From assembly GCA_029051445.1 (NCBI GenBank), contig JAIDKP010000382.1, positions 1 through 11,429 of the forward strand: a stretch of DNA of 11,429 nt, read 5' to 3'. Made by a program: the position numbers and the translations under genes. This DNA is from Muribaculaceae bacterium. GTDB lineage: Bacteria; Bacteroidota; Bacteroidia; Bacteroidales; Muribaculaceae. Positions within the stretch are counted from its first letter, which is position 1, and each line of letters opens with the position of its first letter. The notes under the pieces are model-generated. The model searched no databases and had not been told where the DNA came from. It saw only the letters and a list, made by a program, of their open reading frames with translations. Positions 1 through 6,347 of this stretch are shown here, in pieces.

Positions 1-2
1 CC

Positions 3-1268
3 ATAAAATGGTTCTCCGATCTCAGGAAAAAATACGGAGACCGTTTCCCGCGCCGCACAACACTGAGAAGCTTCGACAACATCGAGGCAGCCACTGTGGC
101 CGAGCGCAACGAGCGCCTTTACTTCAATCGCAACGAAGGCTTCATTGGCACTGCGCTCAAAAAGGACGAATTCATTTGCAACTGCTCCGTTCTCGACGAC
201 ATAATAATCTTCTACCGCGACGGACGATACAAGATCATGCGGGTGGCCGACAAGATCTTTGTCGACAAAGGAGTTATACACGTCAACGTGTTCAAGCGCA
301 ACGACACACGCACCGTCTACAACGTCATCTATCAGAACGGAAAAGGCGGCACCTACTACATGAAGCGGTTTGCTGTCACCGGAGTGTCGCGCGACAAAGA
401 GTACAACCTCACTCCTGGGCTACCCGGGACACGCGTCGCGTGGTTCACTGCCAACCCCAACGGAGAGGCTGAGATCGTCAAAGTCACACTCAAGCCCAAG
501 CCGAAGCTAAAAGTGCTGCAGTTCGATATCGACTTCTCAGAAATGGCAATCAAAAACCGTGCGGCACAAGGCAATATCGTCACGCGCAACGAAGTGCACC
601 GGTTCTCGCTCAAGGAAAAAGGAGCCTCAACACTTGGCGGACGCAAAGTCTGGTTTGATCCCGACGTGTTGCGTCTCAACTACGACGAGCGCGGAACATG
701 CCTTGGCGAATTCATGGGACAGGACAAGATACTTGTGGTCTTAAAATCTGGCGACTACTACCTCACAGGATTCAGCACCGAGCACCACTACGAAGACAAC
801 ATTCTGCTCATTCAGAAATACGACCCCGATACCATCTGGACCGCAATTCTCGACGATGCCGACCAGGGATTCCCCTACATAAAGAGATTCAACTTCGAGC
901 CGACGGCAAAACCGCAGAGATATCTCGGCGACAACACGGCATCCACACTCCGGCTGCTGTCATCCACTCAGGGAGCACGCTTCCGCGTCACTTTCGGCGG
1001 CGACGACAGTTTCCGGGAGCCGCTCATCATCGACGCATGGGATTTTATCGGAGCAAAATCAGTCAAGGCACGTGGAAAAAGACTCACAACCTTTGCGATA
1101 GGAGCAATTGAAGAGATCGAGCCGAGACCTGTCGCCGACATCTCAGAAGAGCAGATCCCACCCGAAGAGACATCAGGAATCAATGCGGCCGAGGATACCG
1201 AAACCGTCCATGAGACCTCCGACGAGGAAGTGCGCGATGAGATCAACGGACAGACACGCATATTCTGA
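3..1268 (+). CDS. parC: DNA topoisomerase IV subunit A, C-terminal part (5' end outside window)
   Basis: This is the last 421 residues of the DNA-binding and cleavage subunit of topoisomerase IV, which decatenates daughter chromosomes with ParE. The N-terminal cleavage domain and its catalytic tyrosine lie outside the window. What is visible is the C-terminal beta-pinwheel that wraps DNA: repeated blades of hydrophobic strands, such as the ones containing RLYFNRNEGFIGTAL, YYMKRFAVTG and KILVVLKSGDYYLTGF. I see no GyrA box (QRRGGKG-like), which favours ParC over GyrA. The protein ends in an acidic tail rich in Glu and Asp, from about 1105 to 1260, which is likely disordered. The frame is open from base 3, so the gene is cut by the window edge and not by a mutation. 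The next gene starts 13 nt after the stop. The identity rests on recognising the Bacteroidetes ParC tail; the exact subunit name is less certain than the type IIA topoisomerase A call. Confidence 0.88.
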   Translation: MKWFSDLRKKYGDRFPRRTTLRSFDNIEAATVAERNERLYFNRNEGFIGTALKKDEFICNCSVLDDIIIFYRDGRYKIMRVADKIFVDKGVIHVNVFKRNDTRTVYNVIYQNGKGGTYYMKRFAVTGVSRDKEYNLTPGLPGTRVAWFTANPNGEAEIVKVTLKPKPKLKVLQFDIDFSEMAIKNRAAQGNIVTRNEVHRFSLKEKGASTLGGRKVWFDPDVLRLNYDERGTCLGEFMGQDKILVVLKSGDYYLTGFSTEHHYEDNILLIQKYDPDTIWTAILDDADQGFPYIKRFNFEPTAKPQRYLGDNTASTLRLLSSTQGARFRVTFGGDDSFREPLIIDAWDFIGAKSVKARGKRLTTFAIGAIEEIEPRPVADISEEQIPPEETSGINAAEDTETVHETSDEEVRDEINGQTRIF

Positions 1269-1281
1269 CATTCTGAAAACA

Positions 1282-2124
1282 ATGAGACTGCGCGCTGCAA
1301 TCCTGCTCACATGCCTGTTTGCGATTATCCACGCCGAGGCACAAGACGATATTATAAGACCGGCAGCAACTGCCTACACAATCTCGGCAGGACACGCACA
1401 CACTGCCGACACCTACCTTACACCGCTCACCTACAGCGGCTGGAATATCGGGCTCGCCTTCGAGCGTATGCAGGCCATGAAACTCAATCCCGGCCAATGG
1501 GTGTCAAAACTTAAAATCTCACTCGACGCATCGCGGGCTACAAACTACGCCGGCAACGGCACAATGTGGAGAGGCGACCTCTCTGCCTCATGGGCCATGA
1601 TGCGACGCTGGCAGATCCCATCCCGATTCACAGTCGGCGTTGGACCGGCTGCATTATTCTCTGGAGGTACCCTCTACAATCCGCGCAACGGCAATAACCC
1701 GGCGGCAGCAAAAGCATCGCTCGCAATTGGGGTTTCAGCCTATGGCACACGCATGTTCCGGATCGCAGGCACGCGCGTCCTCGCCCGCCTCGAGACAACG
1801 GCACCCATGATAGGAGCATTCTTCTCACAACAGTACGGAGAACTCTACTACGAGATATGGCTCGGCAACCGTTCCGGACTCGTCCATTGCGCATGGCCGG
1901 GATCCTATCGGCAGTTCGACACATCGCTCACAGCCGACATCGGCCTTGGCTCATCATGGCTTCGCATCGGCTACCGCAACTACTTCCACTCATCGCGTGT
2001 ATGCGACATAACAACACGCGTAATCACCAACTCGTTCATTTTAGGCATTTCCGGCGAGTGGCTGTCAATCAGCGCTGCATCGCGCATTTCTCCACGCACC
2101 CGAGTCATTTCCGCCATCTATTGA
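1282..2124 (+). CDS. DUF3316 family exported protein, probable outer-membrane beta-barrel
   Basis: A 280-residue protein that matches the DUF3316 family, known mainly from Bacteroidetes and without an assigned function. Residues 1-20 form a Sec signal peptide with a cleavage site after AEA (AEA|QDD). The mature part has the alternating polar and hydrophobic strand pattern of a small outer-membrane barrel, and the last residue is tyrosine, as is common for barrel proteins. Recognisable family blocks are LTPLTYSGWNIGLAFERMQ (47-65), LYNPRNGNNPAAAKAS (131-146), GELYYEIWLGNRSGLVH (186-202) and FILGISGEWLS (252-262). The frame is open upstream to 1108, but that stretch overlaps parC and lacks a signal peptide, so the ATG at 1282 is chosen. 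It sits 13 nt after parC and 3 nt before the peptidase gene, so co-transcription with both is likely. The barrel topology is inferred from the sequence pattern. Confidence 0.85.
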   Translation: MRLRAAILLTCLFAIIHAEAQDDIIRPAATAYTISAGHAHTADTYLTPLTYSGWNIGLAFERMQAMKLNPGQWVSKLKISLDASRATNYAGNGTMWRGDLSASWAMMRRWQIPSRFTVGVGPAALFSGGTLYNPRNGNNPAAAKASLAIGVSAYGTRMFRIAGTRVLARLETTAPMIGAFFSQQYGELYYEIWLGNRSGLVHCAWPGSYRQFDTSLTADIGLGSSWLRIGYRNYFHSSRVCDITTRVITNSFILGISGEWLSISAASRISPRTRVISAIY

Positions 2125-2127
2125 CCT

Positions 2128-3144
2128 ATGCGCATATTACTCAAAACAGCATCACTGTTACTCACACTGTTTATCCCGACATCATGCCACGAGATCGACA
2201 CATACGACAACGACCCGCGCGGCAACTTTGAGGCGCTGTGCAACATCCTCGATCAGCACTATTGCTTCTTTCGCGAGAAAAACATTGACTGGGATAATAT
2301 ACACACGCGCTACTCCTCCATGATATCATCCGAGATGAATTCACGGGAGCTCTTTCAGGTATGCTCCGACATGCTCGACGAGTTGCGCGACGGACACACC
2401 AACCTTTCATCTCCGTTTGCCACATCATATTACAGAGAATGGTGGAGCGACTATCCTCAGAACTACAATGCACGCATTATAGAGCAATATTACTTCAACT
2501 TCAACTACACCTCACTCGGAGCATACTACTACGGCATTCTGCCGCAGAATGTAGGCTACATACGCTGTCCGTCATTTGAGTATACGCTCGGCGATGGAAA
2601 CTGGGAATACATCTTCTCATTCCTCGCGACATGCGACGCACTCATCATAGATGTCAGGGACAACGGAGGCGGACGCATGGACTACGTCGAGCCACTTGTA
2701 TCACGATTCATTACACAGCGTACACTCGTCGGATACATATCACACAAAACCGGACCAGGACACGACGACTTCTCACAGCCCTACCCATTCTACTATAATC
2801 CCGCACCAGACGGAGCGGTAATTTGGGAAAAACCGGTAGCAGTCCTCACCAACCGATCTACATTTTCGGCGGCCAACAACTTCGTCTCGATCATGAAGCA
2901 GCTTCCGCAGGTCATAATTGTGGGAGCAGCCACTGGCGGAGGCTCGGGTATGCCCTTCTCTTCTGAGCTACCCAATGGATGGGGCATACGCTTTTCAGCA
3001 TGTTCAGTGCTCGACGCACAGGGCAACCCCACCGAGTGGGGCGTGGATCCCTCTCAGGGATGCGCGGTCGACATGGATCCACAGGCCGCACTCAACGGCC
3101 ACGACACCATCCTCGACCACGCCATCGCCACCCTCCTCCGCTGA
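2128..3144 (+). CDS. S41-family peptidase lipoprotein
   Basis: A 338-residue exported serine peptidase of the S41 (tail-specific/tricorn-core) type. Residues 1-20 are a lipoprotein signal ending in the lipobox PTSC, so Cys20 would be lipidated. The residues after it (HEIDTYD) are acidic, which may favour surface display in Bacteroidetes. Family marks are LRDGHTNL (87-94, His90 in the conserved D-G-H-T block), the IIDVRDNGGG strand and turn (173-182), and TNRSTFSAANNF (241-252), where Ser247 is the likely nucleophile. GAATGGGSGMP (266-276) follows and has no lysine, so a CtpA-type Ser-Lys dyad looks unlikely and a tricorn-like His/Ser arrangement fits better. I see no PDZ domain: the region between the N-terminal helices and the catalytic core is too short. 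The start is 3 nt after the DUF3316 stop, which implies coupled translation. The substrate is unknown; the shared operon suggests a role at the envelope alongside the DUF3316 protein. Confidence 0.87.
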   Translation: MRILLKTASLLLTLFIPTSCHEIDTYDNDPRGNFEALCNILDQHYCFFREKNIDWDNIHTRYSSMISSEMNSRELFQVCSDMLDELRDGHTNLSSPFATSYYREWWSDYPQNYNARIIEQYYFNFNYTSLGAYYYGILPQNVGYIRCPSFEYTLGDGNWEYIFSFLATCDALIIDVRDNGGGRMDYVEPLVSRFITQRTLVGYISHKTGPGHDDFSQPYPFYYNPAPDGAVIWEKPVAVLTNRSTFSAANNFVSIMKQLPQVIIVGAATGGGSGMPFSSELPNGWGIRFSACSVLDAQGNPTEWGVDPSQGCAVDMDPQAALNGHDTILDHAIATLLR

Positions 3145-3170
3145 TCCACCCCATTGATCCCCCCTAAACA

Positions 3171-3197
3171 AGCTATCTTAGCTACAATAGCTATCCA
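3171..3197 (+). repeat. Three tandem 9-nt units starting AGCTA, in a convergent spacer
   Basis: AGCTATCTT, AGCTACAAT and AGCTATCCA follow one another without a gap. Because TAGCT recurs, two overlapping small hairpins are possible: AGCTA-tct-TAGCT (3171-3183) and AGCTA-caa-TAGCT (3180-3192). They share one arm and cannot form together. The repeat lies between the peptidase stop at 3144 and the msrA stop at 3224, the place where a two-way terminator would be expected. However, the stems are short, so any termination role is uncertain. I see no gene in this 79-nt spacer. Confidence 0.4.
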
Positions 3198-3223
3198 CCT
3201 TCCGACTGCCGAGCGGCTTGCAC

Positions 3224-3733
3224 CTATTTTTTCCCCGACATCTCCCTCGCCAGCGCGAAAAGACGCGGATCCACATGACAGTAACCGGCAGGATTCTTAT
3301 CCAGATAATCCTGATGATAACCCTCCGCCGCATAGAAATTGCCGATCGGCATTACCTCTGTCACTATCGGCTCGGCATACTCCTTCTGCACCTCGGCGAT
3401 AACCGCTTCTGCCACCTTGCGCTGCGCCTCATCTACATAATATATCCCCGTACGGTATTGCGTACCGGTGTCACCGCCCTGACGATCCTTTATTGTCGGA
3501 TCTATCGTCATGAAATACAACTTTATCAGAAACGCGAGATCGATCTTTGTCGGGTCATACTCAACCTTTACCGTCTCGACCGCATGCGTCCGCCCGGTCT
3601 TCACCTCCTCGTAACTTGGATTTTCGACAATCGAATTGGCATAACCAACCTGCGTGTCTGTCACGCCGTTGATCTGTTTCATGAAATGCTCCGTTCCCCA
3701 GAAGCACCCGCCTGCAAAATAAATTGTTGCCAT
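3224..3733 (-). CDS. msrA: Peptide methionine-S-sulfoxide reductase MsrA
   Basis: A 169-residue MsrA that reduces the S-epimer of methionine sulfoxide in free or protein-bound form, using thioredoxin as electron donor. The catalytic motif GCFWGTE is at residues 9-15, with nucleophile Cys10 and Glu15. GDTGTQYR (87-94) and YHQDYL (139-144) form the substrate pocket. Cys152 in GYCHVDP is the likely resolving cysteine. The length is that of a complete single-domain MsrA, with no MsrB fusion and no signal peptide, so it should be cytoplasmic. The frame is open 17 codons upstream (to 3784), but that extension is not family-like and its DNA forms a hairpin, so the ATG at 3733, directly before ATIYFAGGCFWG, is chosen. 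The start is preceded by an A/T-rich stretch and not by a Shine-Dalgarno site, as is usual in Bacteroidetes. It lies 116 nt downstream of the glycosidase operon on the same strand, so read-through is possible but a link in function is not evident. Confidence 0.95.
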   Translation of the reverse strand: MATIYFAGGCFWGTEHFMKQINGVTDTQVGYANSIVENPSYEEVKTGRTHAVETVKVEYDPTKIDLAFLIKLYFMTIDPTIKDRQGGDTGTQYRTGIYYVDEAQRKVAEAVIAEVQKEYAEPIVTEVMPIGNFYAAEGYHQDYLDKNPAGYCHVDPRLFALAREMSGKK

Positions 3734-3756
3734 AAAAATACGTATTGATACAGAAA

Positions 3757-3792
3757 GGTCGGCCATGCACATATCTCCATACACGGCCGACC
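3757..3792 (-). terminator. GC-rich hairpin between the GH127 gene and msrA (terminator or msrA leader)
   Basis: The arms GGTCGGCC and GGCCGACC are perfectly complementary over 8 bp. The stem extends inward to 11 bp if one G-U pair is allowed in the RNA of the - strand, leaving a 14-nt loop. On that strand the stem is followed by TTTCTGT, a weak T-rich run. It lies 58 nt after the GH127 stop and 24 nt before the msrA ATG. This fits an intrinsic terminator for the glycosidase operon; a structured leader for msrA is the alternative. Confidence 0.5.
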
Positions 3793-3820
3793 ACCCTGTC
3801 TGTTCTGATTACTTTAGATG

Positions 3821-3845
3821 TTGTTTAAGCTTCATTTTTAAACAA
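3821..3845 (-). repeat. AT-rich inverted repeat just after the GH127 stop
   Basis: TTGTTTAA and TTAAACAA are perfect 8-bp complementary arms with a 9-nt loop, starting 5 nt beyond the GH127 stop codon. The stem is AT-rich and has no following T-run on the - strand, so it is a poor terminator alone. It could protect the 3' end of the operon transcript or act together with the GC-rich hairpin further on. Confidence 0.4.
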
Positions 3846-3849
3846 ACTC

Positions 3850-6339
3850 TTATTCTATTGCGACCTCAAGTATTCCCGCTGCGGCATCGGCCACAGGAGT
3901 CACATTGATTCTTATCGCATCGGTAGTGATCGGCTCCGACGGATGCACCATATTGTATTGGTCGCCGTTCACACCATAGGTATCAGTAGTGTAAAGCTGC
4001 ATAGGCACCCACTGTCCGTCTTTCATGTAGTCCAGGGTCCACGACTTTGGCAGCTTCACACCGCCGTTATCGTTATACCAGTACACCGACACACTCTCGA
4101 TAGGTTGCGCCTTTTTCAGATGCAGCTCCACCTTCTGTGCGTCACCCTTGCGGGGCCACGAAGTCCAGCGCGGTATTGAGCCGTCCGAAGAGCTCGACGG
4201 CACCTTGCCGTCGGCAACTGCATATGGGTCATCACCCGTGTAAGTGTATGTCACCGAAACCTCCTTGACATTGCTGGTCGCTGGATACAGACTGGCCTCG
4301 GCCACCTCGGGATCACGCGCGAACCACACGTTCATCGTACCGTTGTCGCCGCGGTTGTTCCAGGCGTAATAAGGAAGAAGTTTCAGAGGAGCACTGTGCA
4401 CCTTGAGAGTGCTGTCCACCGACATCGCCGGAATAGTCACACACGGTATGCCCGACAGAATGCCCTCACTGAAACGGCTCATTGTACCCTGATCGCCGAT
4501 TTCACTCACGACATAGGAAGATGCCTGATAATCATTGTCGACACCCTCGGCGCAGAACACCAGCGGACCGCGGGTCAGAGCCACACGGTTCACATCGGCC
4601 TCGACACGCTCGTCAGCCACCGAGTAGCGGAGCGGCATAGGTATAGACATTTCGATCTTGTCTCCCGACTTCCATTTGCGCTTCACTGGCACAAAACCGT
4701 TCTGCATCTTGTCGCCAGCCTCTTTACCATTGACTTTAATTGTCGGCTTGACCGCCTTCACATTGTCGGCATAGCTGTAGAGTTCACCGGGCACAAAGCG
4801 GTCAGTGGTCCAGGTCGGCACACGCATCCACATTGTAAACTCCTGTCCCTCATTTTCGGGAGCGACCTCAATCTCTACATTGCCGTCAAACGGATACCCG
4901 GTCCTCTGCTTCAGTTCAACCGTTCCATTATCCAGCTCTACAGCTCCGTTGCTGCCGACATAAAGCGCGCAGTAGATATCATTGCCGTCATGAGTGTACA
5001 CCATACCCGACACCTGCGGGATAAGACGTGCCATATTCGACGGGCAGCAGGCTGTGCCGAACCAGGGAGAACGACCGGCGCGACCGTGGTTAAACGCCTT
5101 GCGGCCGTCAGCCTCAAGCACATTTACATAGAAGAAACGGTTACCCTCGATATTCACACCCGCGAGCACATTGTTGTAAAGTGCCACTTCCGCCACATCG
5201 AGATACTTGGCATCACCGGTAGCAAGAAACATTCGATAGTTGAAAAGTACATTGCCGACCGCAGCACAAGTCTCGTCATATGTATCCTTGTTAGGAAGCA
5301 CATACGCCGGACCGAAGCCCTCGATACCGGGTACCGCGCCCAGACCGCCGTTTATATGCATCTTTGCATCCACATAGTCATGCCAGATGCTTTCGAGCGG
5401 CTTGATAAGCGTTGTGTCACCGGTTGCGCCCATCACATCGGCCATGCCCGAGTAGAGATACATTGCCCTCACAGAGTGGCCGCTCACTTCGCGCTGGTCT
5501 CTCACCGGGATATGCTGCTGGGCATAGTCAGGAGCCATCACGCCATCACCCTCTGGCTTATAGGTTACACCGCGTATATCGATAAACTTCTTGGCCATAT
5601 CGAGATAAAGCGTGTCGCCGGTAGCCTGATACATCTTCACAAGCGCGAGTTCGATCTCCTCGTGACCTGGAGCCTGGTTCACAGGCTTTCCGTCGTTGTA
5701 GTTCGGATCTCCTTCAAAAAACACCTTATTGATGTGCCGGGCATTCTTCTCGGCGACATCAAGCCACTTGCGTTTGCCCGTAGCCTTGTAATAGGCTATG
5801 GCACCTTCATACATGTGACCCATATTGTAGAGCTCGTGACTGTGCACCACAAACGAGTAAGGCTTGTCGCCCATTCCCCAGCCCCGCTTTATCATCGAGT
5901 CATCGACTTCAAATTGTTCGTAGAGATATCCGTCTTCCTTCTGGGCAGCGGCAATCACATCTATAATGCTGTCCATCTGTGCCTCGAGAGCCTGATCGCG
6001 CTCGAGTATCAGCAGATATGCCGCGCCCTCCATCACCTTGAAAAGATCCGAATCAACAAAGCGGGCAAGAGGTTCAAGAGGAGTCTTCTTTCCCGTTTTC
6101 AGATACTCGCCGGTTCTTCTCAGGTTCTCCACTGCCGGCTTGGTCTTGTCGAGTGAGAAAGGCACAAGCGTCTCCTTCTGCGTTTTCAGTCGGGGAAGCC
6201 AGAAGGAATCCTCGAGTGCAACCTCCTCAAACGATACGGCCGTAAGTGTCTTGCGCTCGGTCGACGTGGTCGGTGCGCACGCTGTCATTGCTAACAGCGC
6301 CGCACCTCCCATCAATACTCTACAATCAATTCTTTTCAT
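3850..6339 (-). CDS. GH127 beta-L-arabinofuranosidase lipoprotein with extra C-terminal beta-sandwich domain
   Basis: An 829-residue retaining glycosidase of family GH127 (DUF1680), which releases terminal beta-L-arabinofuranose by a zinc-bound cysteine nucleophile. The catalytic set lines up with Bifidobacterium HypBA1 by spacing: Glu340 in GIEGFG (acid/base, HypBA1 Glu322), Glu356 and Cys358 in DETC (zinc, Glu338/Cys340), and Cys431-Cys432 in TACCPSN (Cys417 nucleophile and Cys418). The first 20 residues are a lipoprotein signal ending MTAC, with Cys21 lipidated. The following APTTSTE lacks the acidic run of Bacteroides surface lipoproteins, so a periplasmic face is possible. The (alpha/alpha) barrel core and its usual beta-sandwich end near LLPYYAWNNRG (654-664). 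Residues from about 676 to 829 are an added domain resembling an F5/8-type (CBM32-like) sugar-binding sandwich. The start lies 8 nt after the GH92 stop, so translation is probably coupled. It is the last gene of the three-gene operon. The family call is firm; the exact substrate is inferred. Confidence 0.9.
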   Translation of the reverse strand: MKRIDCRVLMGGAALLAMTACAPTTSTERKTLTAVSFEEVALEDSFWLPRLKTQKETLVPFSLDKTKPAVENLRRTGEYLKTGKKTPLEPLARFVDSDLFKVMEGAAYLLILERDQALEAQMDSIIDVIAAAQKEDGYLYEQFEVDDSMIKRGWGMGDKPYSFVVHSHELYNMGHMYEGAIAYYKATGKRKWLDVAEKNARHINKVFFEGDPNYNDGKPVNQAPGHEEIELALVKMYQATGDTLYLDMAKKFIDIRGVTYKPEGDGVMAPDYAQQHIPVRDQREVSGHSVRAMYLYSGMADVMGATGDTTLIKPLESIWHDYVDAKMHINGGLGAVPGIEGFGPAYVLPNKDTYDETCAAVGNVLFNYRMFLATGDAKYLDVAEVALYNNVLAGVNIEGNRFFYVNVLEADGRKAFNHGRAGRSPWFGTACCPSNMARLIPQVSGMVYTHDGNDIYCALYVGSNGAVELDNGTVELKQRTGYPFDGNVEIEVAPENEGQEFTMWMRVPTWTTDRFVPGELYSYADNVKAVKPTIKVNGKEAGDKMQNGFVPVKRKWKSGDKIEMSIPMPLRYSVADERVEADVNRVALTRGPLVFCAEGVDNDYQASSYVVSEIGDQGTMSRFSEGILSGIPCVTIPAMSVDSTLKVHSAPLKLLPYYAWNNRGDNGTMNVWFARDPEVAEASLYPATSNVKEVSVTYTYTGDDPYAVADGKVPSSSSDGSIPRWTSWPRKGDAQKVELHLKKAQPIESVSVYWYNDNGGVKLPKSWTLDYMKDGQWVPMQLYTTDTYGVNGDQYNMVHPSEPITTDAIRINVTPVADAAAGILEVAIE

Positions 6340-6347
6340 TCTTTATG

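Noticed and set aside
1108..1281. Upstream extension of the DUF3316 gene
   Set aside because: It overlaps parC in another frame, and a start there would bury the signal peptide that begins at 1282.
3218..3748. 176-codon open frame on the + strand opposite msrA
   Set aside because: It is antisense to msrA, whose GCFWG motif and full domain are unambiguous.
3734..3784. 17-codon upstream extension of msrA
   Set aside because: MsrA family similarity begins at the ATG at 3733, and the extension is encoded by the hairpin DNA at 3757-3792.
4396..6156. 586-codon open frame on the + strand opposite the GH127 gene
   Set aside because: It is antisense to a clear GH127 gene, and its translation is rich in His, Arg and Ile without any family motif. 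Codon bias of the real gene explains the lack of stops.
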